From the NCBI GenBank assembly GCA_020634935.1, contig JACKAT010000025.1:10528-74527 (forward strand): a stretch of DNA of 64,000 bases. Direction: 5' to 3'. Positions 1 to 8,824 of the stretch are shown here, one piece after another; positions within the stretch are counted from its first letter, which is position 1, and every line of letters starts with the position of its first letter. The notes under the pieces are model-generated. The model had not been told where the DNA came from, made no database searches, and saw only the letters and a program-made list of their open reading frames with translations. The translations under genes and the position numbers were made by a program. This DNA comes from Anaerolineales bacterium (lineage in GTDB: Bacteria > Chloroflexota > Anaerolineae > 4572-78 > J111).

Positions 1-277
1 CCTGCCCACCTTGGGGCAAGAGTTAATAGTTACCGGACTCTCACGGTTCCACCCAAATTAGCCGGTTTATTGAAACCAGCCATCTCTAATAACCGATAAC
101 GGGGTCAGCCGATCCTCATACTGAGACTGTCAACCAGTCTGTTCCGATTCACGCTCGCGGGTGGTTTTCACTGCCGATAAAACGTAAGGGGACTCTCAGC
201 CGGTGATCTCCTCGCTCTGTCCGCTGTCAAGGCAGTTACTCGTCCCGGTCAACGCGTTTGATGTTAACACGTATAAT
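1..277 (-). promoter_or_regulatory. T-box leader (tRNA-sensing), truncated by left edge
   Basis: Read on the minus strand this is a T-box leader. The T-box proper is at 59-42 (AATTTGGGTGGAACCGTG), close to the family consensus AANNNGGGTGGNACCGCG. A Stem I-like region lies upstream, with AGTA at 240-237 followed by ACTGCC (236-231), which pairs with GGCAGT (175-170). The strand after GGCAGT reads GAAAACCAC, so the specifier may be ACC (165-163, Thr) followed by A. The variable T-box base gives TGGA, which would pair with a U73 discriminator, compatible with tRNA-Thr in Firmicutes. A terminator-like stem (CTTGCCC/GGGCAGG) is cut by the edge. The regulated gene, probably an aminoacyl-tRNA synthetase (thrS by this reading), lies outside the window. 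The T-box is well supported; the specifier is tentative. Confidence 0.8.
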
Positions 278-283
278 ATAGAA

Positions 284-311
284 ATTCTATAAATTTCCCC
301 CCGTTTGTCAA
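284..311 (-). promoter_or_regulatory. sigma70-type promoter of the T-box transcript
   Basis: On the minus strand TTGACA (311-306) is followed after 16 nt by TAGAAT (289-284). It sits just after the stop codon of the LOG-family gene and about 40 nt before the first Stem I bases of the T-box leader, so it would drive the leader independently of the upstream gene. Confidence 0.55.
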
Positions 312-322
312 ACGTCATCCAA

Positions 323-913
323 TTAAGTTTCGTTTAAGCCTAGCGCCCAGCTGACCTTATCGATTTTAGGCGGCTGGTAGCGCTCGAACTTTTGCAGCAG
401 GGTGTCCGGGTCGTCATCGACCAGGATCGTCGCCAGAGTTTCCGTCTCGACAAACCGCTCCTGGGCGGTATGGGCCAAAAACTCCAGAAGCTGGGTGTAG
501 TAGTGGCCCACGTTCAATAGGCCGCACGGTTTATGGTGAATGCCAAGCTGCGCCCAGGTCAGCACCTCGAAAAACTCCTCGATTGTTCCCAGGCCGCCAG
601 GGAGAGCGATAAACCCGTCGGCGAGGTCGGCCATCAGGGCTTTGCGTTCGTGCATCGAGTTGACGATGCGTAAATCGGCCAGCCGGGTGAAGGCGACCTC
701 CTTGTCAGCCAAGGCTTTAGGAATCACACCGATGACCTCGCCGTTCTTTTCCAGCACCGCCTCGGCCAGTTTGCCCATCAGCCCGACCCGCCCGCCGCCG
801 TACACCAGCCCTATATTACGGGCGGCCAGTAGCTGGCCCAATTGGCGGGCGGCTGCGACATATTCCGGCCTAGCGCCGGGGCTTGACCCACAGAAAACAC
901 AAATACGTTTCAT
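323..913 (-). CDS. LOG family protein (cytokinin riboside 5'-monophosphate phosphoribohydrolase-like)
   Basis: A 196-aa cytosolic Rossmann-fold protein of the LOG/TIGR00730 family. The two family signatures are visible: GGGRVGLMG at residues 39-47, which contacts the phosphate, and PGGLGTIEE at 105-113, which carries the catalytic Glu; MHERK (87-91) is also typical. Characterised members remove ribose 5-phosphate from N6-modified AMP or plain AMP. Length matches the family. The start ATG at 913 has GAGG six bases upstream. It is transcribed toward the T-box leader, from which it is separated by a promoter, so co-regulation is not needed. The physiological substrate in non-plant-associated bacteria is usually unknown. 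Confidence 0.9.
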   Translation of the reverse strand: MKRICVFCGSSPGARPEYVAAARQLGQLLAARNIGLVYGGGRVGLMGKLAEAVLEKNGEVIGVIPKALADKEVAFTRLADLRIVNSMHERKALMADLADGFIALPGGLGTIEEFFEVLTWAQLGIHHKPCGLLNVGHYYTQLLEFLAHTAQERFVETETLATILVDDDPDTLLQKFERYQPPKIDKVSWALGLNET

Positions 914-967
914 CCTTACCTCTTTTTAGGATTAGTTCTTAAATGACTCCCACTGCACTGAAACGGA

Positions 968-1028
968 AATGGGGAGATAAGGCGATTAGGAGATTTCTAG
1001 GGCCAATCTCCCCAGCTCCAATCTCCGG
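968..1028. repeat. low-complexity inverted repeat (GGAGATT words)
   Basis: Short words of the type GGAGAT/GATTAGGAG on the left arm face CCAATCTCC on the right arm, forming a possible stem between the LOG gene and the ABC-class ATPase. Related arms recur near 15868-15928, 24331-24362 and 28313-28358. Confidence 0.5.
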
Positions 1029-1055
1029 CAGATGGCACAAGTTATTCTTCAACCT

Positions 1056-2774
1056 TTAGCTTTGTCTTACCTCGAGTGACCGCAACCGATTCAACGCCGC
1101 CGCCAACTCGTACGCTCGAAAGGCGACGTAATCGCCAGTTAGCCGCCGGTCGAGCGCGTCCAGGCCGTGCCGGTCTACCTCGGCGATGACCGCCTCGATC
1201 ACTCCGGCCACATCTCGCTGCCCGTCCATAAAACGCTGGCGCGCCAGATTGAGCGCCTGACCGATGGCGCGGACCTGACCTTCATCGACCAGTTGAGCCA
1301 CAGCGGTCATATCGATCTCCTCCGCGCCGAACAACACCGCCCGCAAGGCGCGTCCTTTGATGTTGACCTCCCGCCGGCCTTTGCTGGGATCGAGACTCCG
1401 GGCCAGCGGGATGCGCGGGGTCGAAGCCGGCCAGGAGCCGTCGGCTTCGGCCTGCCGGCCGGTGGGCTGCTGCGCCGCGATGACTTTAGCCGCCGCGGTG
1501 ACATCGTACGGAACATAGCTGTCCATGCGAATAATCGTATCGGCCACATCGAAATAATCGCCGCTGCCGCCTAACACCAAAACCGTGCTGACCGCGCGTT
1601 CGTCGGCCAATTGGCGCACCCGATCAATGAACGGGGTGATCGGTTCGCCCGGCTTTTCGACCAGCGCCTGCATCCGGGCATCACGGATCATGAGATTGGT
1701 GGCGCAGGTGTCCTCATCCAGCAGGAGCAGCTTAGCGCCCACTTCCAAGGCTTCGATAATGTTGGCGGCCTGACTGGTGCTGCCGCTGGCGTTTTCGGTA
1801 CGGAAGGCGGCGGCGCTGCTGTGGTTGGGGAGATTATTTATGAAGGGCCGGATATCGACGCCTTCGACCCGGCGCCCGTCCTCGGCCCGAATTTTGACGG
1901 CAGTGGGGTCGGTGACCACCAATTCGCGCCCGTCGCCGGGAATGTGATTGTAAACGCCTACCTCCAAGGCCGCCAGCAGTGTGCTTTTACCGTGATAGCC
2001 CCCGCCGACGATTAAGGTGACGCCCCGAGGAAGGCCCAGGCCGCTCACTCGACCGGCGTGGGGCAGTGTGACCTCAACTTTCAAGCTGTCCGGCGTGCGG
2101 AAGGGAACCACCTGATCGCTGTGCAGCGGCCGGTCGTCTACCCCGGAGCGGCGGGGCAGCCGGCTGCCGTCGGCGACAAAGGCGATCAGCCCCAAGTCGG
2201 CCAACTGGGCGCGGAGGGCGTCGGCGTCTTCGGCGGCGTTCAGGTGGGCGTTAAGCTGCGGCTGGTCTAAGCGGGTGTATCTAAGCGCTGCCTCGACCAG
2301 TTGAGGCACATTCTCGCCGAGCAGGCCGGCGGCCTGCCGGCCTAACACGCGCCGGCCTCGGGCCGGTAAGCCCATCACAAAACGGGCCTCGACGAACTCA
2401 GTGGTGATGATGATGGCCGATCGTTCCAGGATTTCCTGCCCCGGCCGATCCATGGCTATCAACCCGCTTTTGCCGGAGCCGCGACTGCGGTCGCTGATGG
2501 CCTGGCAGGCGCCAGCAAAGCGGCGGGCCAGAAAATCGCACAGGGCGATCAAGCGGCTACGCTGATGGTAGGTTTCCGGCGGAAAGCCGGCCTTGGCCAG
2601 CGGCAGCCGTACCCGCAGGCGCGACGGCGCGGCAAAAGGATCGCCTTGCACGTGATCGATGAACAGGGTGGCGTCCTCAAAGCCATAACGCCCGCGAATA
2701 TCTTTGTAGGCCGGGTAACTTTTGCCATCTATCTGATGCAGTTGACGCTGGAGGTCAGTCAGGGTTAACAACAT
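1056..2774 (-). CDS. ABC-class ATPase, COG3044 type (function unknown)
   Basis: A 572-aa protein of the predicted ABC-class ATPase family (COG3044/PF09818). It has no membrane segments. A glycine-rich Walker A in the family-specific form GGGYHGKST lies at residues 257-265, an ABC signature-like stretch ASGSTSQAANI at 329-339, and Walker B LLLLDED at 349-355. The family is widespread and full length here, but no cellular role is established. It is divergent from the S41 peptidase gene. The ATG at 2774 has only a weak upstream ribosome-binding site (GATGAAAA). The family call is firm, the function is not. Confidence 0.85.
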   Translation of the reverse strand: MLLTLTDLQRQLHQIDGKSYPAYKDIRGRYGFEDATLFIDHVQGDPFAAPSRLRVRLPLAKAGFPPETYHQRSRLIALCDFLARRFAGACQAISDRSRGSGKSGLIAMDRPGQEILERSAIIITTEFVEARFVMGLPARGRRVLGRQAAGLLGENVPQLVEAALRYTRLDQPQLNAHLNAAEDADALRAQLADLGLIAFVADGSRLPRRSGVDDRPLHSDQVVPFRTPDSLKVEVTLPHAGRVSGLGLPRGVTLIVGGGYHGKSTLLAALEVGVYNHIPGDGRELVVTDPTAVKIRAEDGRRVEGVDIRPFINNLPNHSSAAAFRTENASGSTSQAANIIEALEVGAKLLLLDEDTCATNLMIRDARMQALVEKPGEPITPFIDRVRQLADERAVSTVLVLGGSGDYFDVADTIIRMDSYVPYDVTAAAKVIAAQQPTGRQAEADGSWPASTPRIPLARSLDPSKGRREVNIKGRALRAVLFGAEEIDMTAVAQLVDEGQVRAIGQALNLARQRFMDGQRDVAGVIEAVIAEVDRHGLDALDRRLTGDYVAFRAYELAAALNRLRSLEVRQS

Positions 2775-2990
2775 TTTTCATCGGAACTTTATTCTAAGTT
2801 TGTCTTAAGCTATAATGAATATACTGATAGTTGCAACTATATCTAAATTATATGCGGCAGTAGGTTCCTTTAAACCAACGGCCCGGCAATAACTGCTTCA
2901 ACACTTTCTAATAGACCCATCGCATTAGGCTCTCCTTCCAAATTATTTCGATGTCATTTTGACAACCATTACACCCAAATTGGAGATATT

Positions 2991-4259
2991 ATGAAGAAAT
3001 CCCTCAAAATCGCAATTGTTGTTATTGGCCTGTTGGTTATTACCTCCGGGGCGTTCGGGATCGGCGTTATTTTTGGCAGCACCGGGGGATCGCTGGGGCC
3101 GTCGATTGTTCGCGCCCAAGACCAGCCCGAAGAGTTTGATGTCTTCTGGCAGGTATGGCAAGTGGTCCATCGCAATTTCATCGATAAAGATGTGCTCGAC
3201 TCTACCCAGCTCACCTATGGGGCCATTAACGGCTTGCTTCAATCGTTGGGTGACGAGGGCCACACTCGCTTTTTAACGCCCGAAGAGGTCAAGCAGCAGC
3301 GCACAAATATCTCGGGCAAATTCTATGGGATTGGCGCTCAAGTGGGTTTAGAGGATGGGCTGCCGGTGATTGTCGCGCCGTTTGACGACTCCCCGGCCGA
3401 TAAAGCGGGGGTTCAGGCTGGCGACATCATCATCGAGGTCGATGGCGTCGACGTCACGGGCCTATCCCTCAATGAGACAATTGAGATGATTCGGGGCGAA
3501 AGAGGCACAAAAGTTGTGCTAACGGTTTTTCGACCCGATTTGAACGAAAGCTTGGAAATTGAGATTATTCGCGACGAAATCAAGGTCCCGGCCGCTAGCT
3601 GGAGTATGATCCCTGGCACCGATGTGGCCTTGCTTCGTCTAAGCCAATTTAGCGCTAATCTTGACGACAATTTGGTGGAATCGATCACAGAAGCCGAAGC
3701 CGCCGGCGCAACCAAGTTAATCGTCGATGTGCGTAATAATCCGGGTGGTTTATTAGAGCAAGCTATCCGGGTGACGAGTGAGTTTCTAACGGATGGTAAT
3801 GTCCTTATCCAGGAAGAGTCGGATGGATCACGCGAGCCATTTCCGGTCAGGTCCGGCGGCGTTGCCCCAGAAATTCCCATTGTCATTTTAATTAATCACG
3901 GTACGGCCAGTTCGTCTGAAATTTTTGCGGGCGCTATCCAAGACCACGAGCGGGGGCAGGTCGTCGGTGAGACCAGTTTTGGGACAGGCACGGTGCTAAA
4001 GCCATTTGACTTAAGTGACGGTTCGGCTTTGCTGTTGGGTACAAGCCAGTGGCTTACGGCCAATGGCCGGCTCATTCGTAAACATGGCATCGAACCGGAT
4101 ATGGCGGTCGAACTGCCCATTGGCACCGCGTTGCTGGCGCCGGACGATTTGAAAGAGATGACCGTATCGGAACTGTTAGCCAGTGACGATATGCAGGTGC
4201 TACGCGCCTTGGAACTCCTCGAGTCGCTGCCCCAGGCTAGCGCCGAGTCCAGCAAATAA
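2991..4259 (+). CDS. S41 family (C-terminal-processing-like) peptidase, altered dyad
   Basis: A 422-aa exported or membrane-anchored protein with an N-terminal hydrophobic segment (about residues 5-25), then a PDZ domain (about 110-190) and a tail-specific protease core. The nucleophile motif TASSSE is at 305-310, with S307 equivalent to the Ser of E. coli Prc/Bacillus CtpB. The catalytic Lys normally found 25 residues later in the motif FGKG is Thr332 here (FGTG), and the usual Gln four residues on is Leu336. Either another residue serves as base or the protein is not a classical Ser-Lys protease. The ATG has GGAG seven bases upstream. A near-perfect -10 (TATAAT, 2811-2816) lies in the divergent gap. 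A terminator-like hairpin follows the gene. Confidence 0.88.
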   Translation: MKKSLKIAIVVIGLLVITSGAFGIGVIFGSTGGSLGPSIVRAQDQPEEFDVFWQVWQVVHRNFIDKDVLDSTQLTYGAINGLLQSLGDEGHTRFLTPEEVKQQRTNISGKFYGIGAQVGLEDGLPVIVAPFDDSPADKAGVQAGDIIIEVDGVDVTGLSLNETIEMIRGERGTKVVLTVFRPDLNESLEIEIIRDEIKVPAASWSMIPGTDVALLRLSQFSANLDDNLVESITEAEAAGATKLIVDVRNNPGGLLEQAIRVTSEFLTDGNVLIQEESDGSREPFPVRSGGVAPEIPIVILINHGTASSSEIFAGAIQDHERGQVVGETSFGTGTVLKPFDLSDGSALLLGTSQWLTANGRLIRKHGIEPDMAVELPIGTALLAPDDLKEMTVSELLASDDMQVLRALELLESLPQASAESSK

Positions 4260-4319
4260 TCTTCCCAAGAATTAACGGTTACTGGTAATCACTTAAATAG
4301 GATTTATATCTGAAGTGTC

Positions 4320-4351
4320 ATAGGGGGATACAGTATATCGTATCCCCCTAT
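4320..4351. terminator. strong 12-bp hairpin after the S41 gene
   Basis: ATAGGGGGATAC (4320-4331) and its exact complement (4340-4351) enclose an 8-nt loop. The following bases CTTATT are T-rich but not a clean T-run, so intrinsic termination is plausible rather than certain. Confidence 0.55.
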
Positions 4352-4429
4352 CTTATTGCCTCGATAGCTTGATTTGGAACTTGACCATAGCGGGCAAGAC
4401 CTTATAAAAATTTACCTTAGGAGAGTTTT

Positions 4430-5212
4430 ATGGCGGATGTAATTGACTACAAAATTTTTGGCGAGGATTTACAACTGGTTGAAATTGAACTGGATCCGGG
4501 CGAAGGTGTTCGAGCCGAAGTCGGGACAATGACCTATATGGAAGACGGCATTCAAATGGATACCGGAACCGGCGGCGGCGGTCTTATAGGGGGTCTATTT
4601 AAAGGGTTTAAGCGGGCTATGACCGGTGAAAGTTTTTTTATAACCACCTTTCTTTACCAGGGTGCACCTGGCTCAAAAGGCCATGTAGGCTTCGCCGCCC
4701 CCTATCCGGGGACTATCATTCCTCTTGATTTAGGGCAGCTTGGCGGGACGTTTATCTGCCAAAAGGATTCTTTTTTATGCGCCGCCGCCGGCATCGAAAT
4801 CGAGTTGGCCTTTACCAAACGTCTGTCAGCCGGTTTTTTCGGCGGCGAAGGCTTTATTCTCCAGCGATTGGTCGGTGACGGGATGGCTTTTGTTCACGCC
4901 GGCGGCACCATCATCGAACGCGAATTGGCCGCCGGTGAAACCCTGCGCGTCGATACCGGTTGTATCGTGGCCTTTGCCCCCTCGGTCGATTACGATATCA
5001 AATTCATCGGGGGGTTTAAGAATGCGCTTTTTGGGGGTGAGGGGTTATTTTTAGCCACCTTAACCGGCCCAGGCAAGATCTATTTACAAAGTTTGCCCTT
5101 GTCACGTCTGGCTCAGCGTATTTTGGCCGGCGCTTCGGCCCAGGTCGGCCAAAATAAAGGTGTAGCCGGCTTTGGCGGTGACGTATTGGGCGGTATTCTC
5201 AGTGGTGAATAG
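4430..5212 (+). CDS. AIM24/TIGR00266 family protein
   Basis: A 260-aa cytosolic protein of the AIM24 family (TIGR00266), a beta-rich fold seen in bacteria and in the mitochondrial protein Aim24. Gly-rich segments around residues 45-65 (TGTGGGGLIGGLFKG) and the closing GGILSGE are typical. No catalytic residues are known for the family; a membrane or tryptophan-RNA-binding-attenuator-like role has been discussed but is not established. The start has AGGAGAG 5-6 bases upstream. The next gene begins 8 bases after the stop, so the two probably share a transcript. Confidence 0.85.
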   Translation: MADVIDYKIFGEDLQLVEIELDPGEGVRAEVGTMTYMEDGIQMDTGTGGGGLIGGLFKGFKRAMTGESFFITTFLYQGAPGSKGHVGFAAPYPGTIIPLDLGQLGGTFICQKDSFLCAAAGIEIELAFTKRLSAGFFGGEGFILQRLVGDGMAFVHAGGTIIERELAAGETLRVDTGCIVAFAPSVDYDIKFIGGFKNALFGGEGLFLATLTGPGKIYLQSLPLSRLAQRILAGASAQVGQNKGVAGFGGDVLGGILSGE

Positions 5213-5220
5213 GAATCGAG

Positions 5221-6006
5221 ATGGCGCCCTTTAACACTCACTTTCTTGTGGCCGAAAAAATTTGGCCTACAGTTGAGGCTATAACCACGTGGTCCGAAGT
5301 ATGCCCAACGGTTCTCTATGGTCAGTTCTGTTTTGGCTGCATTGCCCCGGATGTCGATAAAGCTTCAGCTACCCTTTCCCAAAAGGATACGCATTTCTTT
5401 GATCGCTATGGTCAATACGAGCTAATGGCGTCGCACCGGAGCGCTACTTTTCTTGAACGCCAATCGGAATTTCTCAGGGCGCCTTTTGCCCAACTCGACC
5501 CCGAAGCCCAGGCTTTTGTGCTAGGTTATCTGTGCCATCTGTGTGTCGATGAAGTCTCGAAGCATCTGTGGCAGCGCGAAACGTGGATGCACTTTTTCGA
5601 TATTGGCCCCGGCCCGGCCTTCGCCGCGCTCGATGAAGTGGCGCGGGGTCAAATTCATAATTATGGCGCTATTGCCAGCGGGTTCGCCAAAGTGGCTGTT
5701 CTTGATCTTATTCCGGTGATTCCCTGCGCCGATTTGGAAACGACCTTATGCGGCGCTCGGGTGTTTGTTCAGGCCGATACCACAGAAGGCGAGTTTCTGG
5801 CGCTAGTCGACATGTTTGACCGACCGGCTCCTGAGGTTCGCCAGCAAAAGTTGGAAGATTTCAGAGCCAAAATTAATACCGCCCGAGGGCGAACCCATTG
5901 GTTTACCCTGGATGTGCTGGTTAAAGCCAGTCTAACCCGAACTCAACAGCGTTTCAATGAGTTGATCGCCGGCCATATTCCCCAACCCGGCTATCCTCAT
6001 CTGTAA
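5221..6006 (+). CDS. zinc-dependent phospholipase C-like protein
   Basis: A 261-aa protein resembling the zinc-dependent phospholipase C/S1-P1 nuclease-like family (PF00882). Metal-ligand candidates occur in the usual order: H7 in NTHFLVAE, the PDVDK segment near residue 43, D-T-H-F near 59, and the helix GYLCHLCVDE-SKHLW near 100-115. No signal peptide is visible, in contrast to secreted clostridial enzymes; many cytosolic relatives of unknown substrate exist. It lies 8 nt behind the AIM24-like gene. Family assignment is good; actual phospholipase activity is not shown. Confidence 0.7.
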   Translation: MAPFNTHFLVAEKIWPTVEAITTWSEVCPTVLYGQFCFGCIAPDVDKASATLSQKDTHFFDRYGQYELMASHRSATFLERQSEFLRAPFAQLDPEAQAFVLGYLCHLCVDEVSKHLWQRETWMHFFDIGPGPAFAALDEVARGQIHNYGAIASGFAKVAVLDLIPVIPCADLETTLCGARVFVQADTTEGEFLALVDMFDRPAPEVRQQKLEDFRAKINTARGRTHWFTLDVLVKASLTRTQQRFNELIAGHIPQPGYPHL

Positions 6007-6016
6007 TTACACCCGC

Positions 6017-6137
6017 AGGACTTATGCAAAAACCCAGGTGACAGTCACTTATTGTCAATAAATTAGCATCGGAGCGGTCCAAACAGGTCGATTTAGCGGG
6101 TTTAAGTGACTGTCACCTTTGGAACTACGTAAGTCCT
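6017..6137. repeat. 121-bp MITE-like element, copy 1
   Basis: The ends are AGGACTTATGCA and TACGTAAGTCCT, an imperfect 12-bp terminal inverted repeat. Inside each end sits GGTGACAGTCACTT or its complement. The second copy (8313-8433) has the same 121-bp length and most of the same sequence. No open frame is present. Typical of non-autonomous transposable elements; no convincing target duplication seen. Confidence 0.75.
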
Positions 6138-6145
6138 GACCCGGC

Positions 6146-6226
6146 AGGTGACGGTCACTCTTGATGAGACAAAGCGGTTGATTTTATCGACTAGATGGGG
6201 ATTGGGGTCTAAGTGGCCGTTACCTT
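6146..6226. repeat. degenerate inner part of the same MITE family
   Basis: AGGTGACGGTCACT at the left faces AAGTGGCCGTTACCTT at the right, the same inner palindrome as the neighbouring element but without recognisable outer ends. With copy 1 it fills the 347-bp gap between the phospholipase-like gene and the histidine kinase; the remaining part before 6354 is AT-rich and may hold the kinase promoter. Confidence 0.5.
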
Positions 6227-6353
6227 GTCGCGTTATTGGGGATTGCTGCCGTAATTAAATTGGTGTTGACAAAGAAAGTAGATAGGTTACAATTACTTAC
6301 CCCCAAATTTGATTCAAACTGTGATCTCAACTTGTTTCAGATAGGAAAAGACA

Positions 6354-7673
6354 ATGGCGACCATTCCTACTCCACACCTAAACAGCCAACAGCACGATCG
6401 GCTCCAAGCGCTCTACCATCTAGCCGTAGAGCTTTCTTCGCTGCGCAGCCTCGAGACCGTTTTGAATACGGCCTTGAAACAGTGCCTCGATCTGACAGGC
6501 TCCCAATTCGGGTTTATCGGCCTGAATACGCCTAACGGTCGGGCTATGGACGTAGCCGCGATTGAGGGGTTTCACCCCTCTGCGCAATTTTACCAACGCT
6601 TCCACCTGATCCCCCTGCGGCCCAATATTTTTGCTCGCGCTGTGCTGGAAAATCGCCCGGTGCGCTCTGAAGATGCCATGACCGATCCCCGCCAGATAGG
6701 GCAGCCTGCCGGACATCCGCCGGTGCGAACCTTTCTGGGAGTACCGCTCCGGCTGCAAGACAAACCGATCGGGATGATCGGGGTGGCCAATCGCCCCCAC
6801 CCCTACGACAATGATCATGAGCAATTGTTGATGACCTATGCCGCGCAGGTGGCTATTGTTATTCACAATGTCCAATTATATGAAGAGCTAACCGCGGCCA
6901 AGACCAGCCTTGAGCAAAAAGTCGCCACCCGCACCCAACAACTGCAAATGGCTAAAGAGTCTCTGGCCGATAAGGCCGCTATCCTGCAGCGGCTGCTCAA
7001 TGAGACGGTCGATGTCCAGGAGCGCGAGCGGCAGCGTATTGCCCAGGATATGCACGACAGCACCAGTCAACTGTTGGTAGGAGCAATGCTGGAGTTGAAA
7101 TCAGCCCAAGAACGGTTGGGTAATGGCAGCTTGTCCCAGGCCGACCATTCGCTGCAAACGGTGCGGGAGATTTTGCACCGGGTCGATTCTGAAATTAAGC
7201 GGGCCATTCATGATTTGCGGCCGCCGTCGCTAGATGAATTGGGACTGGGGCCGGCCCTACGCCAATACGCGATCCGTTTTGAGCAATATTCCGGCCTGGC
7301 CTGCGATGTCGAAGTCTTGGGCGACCCACGGCGGCTGCCCCCTAAATCGGAGATCAGTGTCTACCGGCTGGTGCAAGAGGCGCTGCAAAATGTCAGCGCC
7401 CACGCCCAAGCCAGCCGGGCCAATGTTATCACTGTTTTTTCGCCGCGCTGCCTCAAAGTCACGATCATCGATGATGGCCAAGGCTTCGATCTCGAAGCGG
7501 TGCGGCGCAACACCCTCGATCATTTCGGCTTGCTGAGTATGCAAGAGCGGACCGAAAGTTTGGGCGGGCATTTGTCGATCCAAACCCAACCGGGCCAGGG
7601 GACGCGCATTGAGTTAACGGTGCCTATTCCGATCACCGCAGCTAGTGAGGTACAGTTCAATGGCGCCCATTAG
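6354..7673 (+). CDS. GAF-domain sensor histidine kinase (NarL/HisKA_3 type)
   Basis: A 439-aa cytosolic sensor kinase with no membrane segment. A GAF domain spans about residues 28-173, a coiled coil about 175-215, a HisKA_3 dimerisation domain about 226-295 with phospho-acceptor H234 in the motif RIAQDMHD, and a HATPase domain about 335-430 with the N box (LVQEALQNVSAHA) and G1 box (IIDDGQGF). The GAF ligand cannot be read from sequence. The gene overlaps the response regulator by 14 nt, so the pair is translationally coupled and is almost certainly a cognate two-component system. Confidence 0.93.
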   Translation: MATIPTPHLNSQQHDRLQALYHLAVELSSLRSLETVLNTALKQCLDLTGSQFGFIGLNTPNGRAMDVAAIEGFHPSAQFYQRFHLIPLRPNIFARAVLENRPVRSEDAMTDPRQIGQPAGHPPVRTFLGVPLRLQDKPIGMIGVANRPHPYDNDHEQLLMTYAAQVAIVIHNVQLYEELTAAKTSLEQKVATRTQQLQMAKESLADKAAILQRLLNETVDVQERERQRIAQDMHDSTSQLLVGAMLELKSAQERLGNGSLSQADHSLQTVREILHRVDSEIKRAIHDLRPPSLDELGLGPALRQYAIRFEQYSGLACDVEVLGDPRRLPPKSEISVYRLVQEALQNVSAHAQASRANVITVFSPRCLKVTIIDDGQGFDLEAVRRNTLDHFGLLSMQERTESLGGHLSIQTQPGQGTRIELTVPIPITAASEVQFNGAH

Positions 7674-8310
7674 CATCTTGGTCGTTGATGACCATTCCAT
7701 TGTGCGTCAGGGTATCCGCAGCCTGCTGTCGAACTATCCGGAGTTTGAGGTTATTGGCGAAGCCGAAAATGGGCGCGGAGCCTTAAGTCAAATCGAGCAG
7801 CACCCGCCGGATGTCACCCTGCTCGATATTCGCCTGCCGGGCGAGTCGGGCGTCGATGTCCTCAAACAGATTCGGCAAACCCGACCGGAGGCCAAAGTTC
7901 TGATGCTGACCTCCTTCAATGACGATGAGTATGTAATGGGAGCGCTGCGAGCCGGGGCGCTGGGCTATATCCTCAAAAGCAGCTCCGATGAGATGCTGGT
8001 CAACGCCATCCGCGCCACGCATCAGGGCGAACATTTCCTCAGCCCCAAAATCGCCGGCGCAGTCGTCCGGCGCTCTATCGCCAGCCCGTTCAAATTTATG
8101 CCGGACCCGCCGGATATGGATGGTGAAGAGCGGCGGATCCTCAAAATGTTAGTGGAGGGTGCTAGCAACACCGAAATCGCAGCTGAACTATACCTTAGCA
8201 ACGCCACCGTCAAGCGCAAACTCCGCAAAATCTTCGAAAAATTAGGCGTCAACAGCCGCGCCCAAGCCGCGGCCGAGGCCGTCCGTCGTAATTTGATTGA
8301 GGAAAAATAA
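7660..8310 (+). CDS. NarL/LuxR-family response regulator
   Basis: With the ATG at 7660 the protein is 216 aa: a receiver domain (acidic DD near the N-terminus, phosphorylation site D56 in TLLDIRLPG, conserved Lys near residue 107) followed by a LuxR-type helix-turn-helix at about 150-212 (NTEIAAELYLSNATVKRKL). A GTG 15 nt upstream is in frame, but GAGG lies nine bases before the ATG, which favours the ATG. The start lies inside the histidine kinase gene. Target genes are unknown. Confidence 0.93.
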   Translation: MAPISILVVDDHSIVRQGIRSLLSNYPEFEVIGEAENGRGALSQIEQHPPDVTLLDIRLPGESGVDVLKQIRQTRPEAKVLMLTSFNDDEYVMGALRAGALGYILKSSSDEMLVNAIRATHQGEHFLSPKIAGAVVRRSIASPFKFMPDPPDMDGEERRILKMLVEGASNTEIAAELYLSNATVKRKLRKIFEKLGVNSRAQAAAEAVRRNLIEEK

Positions 8311-8312
8311 TC

Positions 8313-8433
8313 AGGACTTACGCAAAAACCCAGGTGACAGTCACTTATTGTCAATAAATTAACATCTGAGTCGCTCAGATAGGTCGGTTTAGCGTGTTCA
8401 AGTGACTGTCACCTTTGGAACTGCGTAAGTCCT
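8313..8433. repeat. 121-bp MITE-like element, copy 2
   Basis: The ends AGGACTTACGCA and TGCGTAAGTCCT are perfectly complementary. GGTGACAGTCACTT and AAGTGACTGTCACC form inner arms. It begins two bases after the response-regulator stop, so its hairpin could also influence transcript ends. Confidence 0.8.
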
Positions 8434-8455
8434 AGTAATGAGATAGCCAAGACGA

Positions 8456-8794
8456 CTAATCCGTCTCCATATCGCCGATCACAGTCCAGGACCGGCCTTG
8501 AGGTGCGGAGACCGGCGGCAGACCGGGCGGGCCAGCTATGGCCGGTTTGTCTGAACTGTTGATCACCACAATCGGCGGATGAACCGCCGCCGCCGGGCCA
8601 GGCGGCGGCACGCTGGCCTGATTCTGATGCCGTACCAACAAGTACGTCAGTAGAAACGTCGTTGGCACGCTGGCCGTGATCCCCAGGATCACCCCGATCA
8701 CCACTGCCAGGGCATCAACGCTGGCCCTTACGCCAAACAAAACGGCTAAGGTTACAACTATGACAACCCCTAAGATTAAGCTATATCGTTTCAT
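8456..8794 (-). CDS. small membrane protein, unknown
   Basis: A 112-aa protein with two predicted membrane helices (about residues 5-25 and 28-55) followed by a proline-rich, probably extramembrane tail (VPPPGPAAAVHPPI). No family recognised. It lies between two MITE-like elements. Codon use is similar to neighbours and the frame is uninterrupted, but there is no homology evidence available here, so it may be spurious. Confidence 0.5.
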   Translation of the reverse strand: MKRYSLILGVVIVVTLAVLFGVRASVDALAVVIGVILGITASVPTTFLLTYLLVRHQNQASVPPPGPAAAVHPPIVVINSSDKPAIAGPPGLPPVSAPQGRSWTVIGDMETD

Positions 8795-8824
8795 AATTTT
8801 ACGCCGCGCAGATCATTCAATGTC

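Noticed and set aside
6017..6137. Target duplication for the 121-bp elements
   Set aside because: Bases next to both 121-bp copies were compared and no convincing direct repeat was found.
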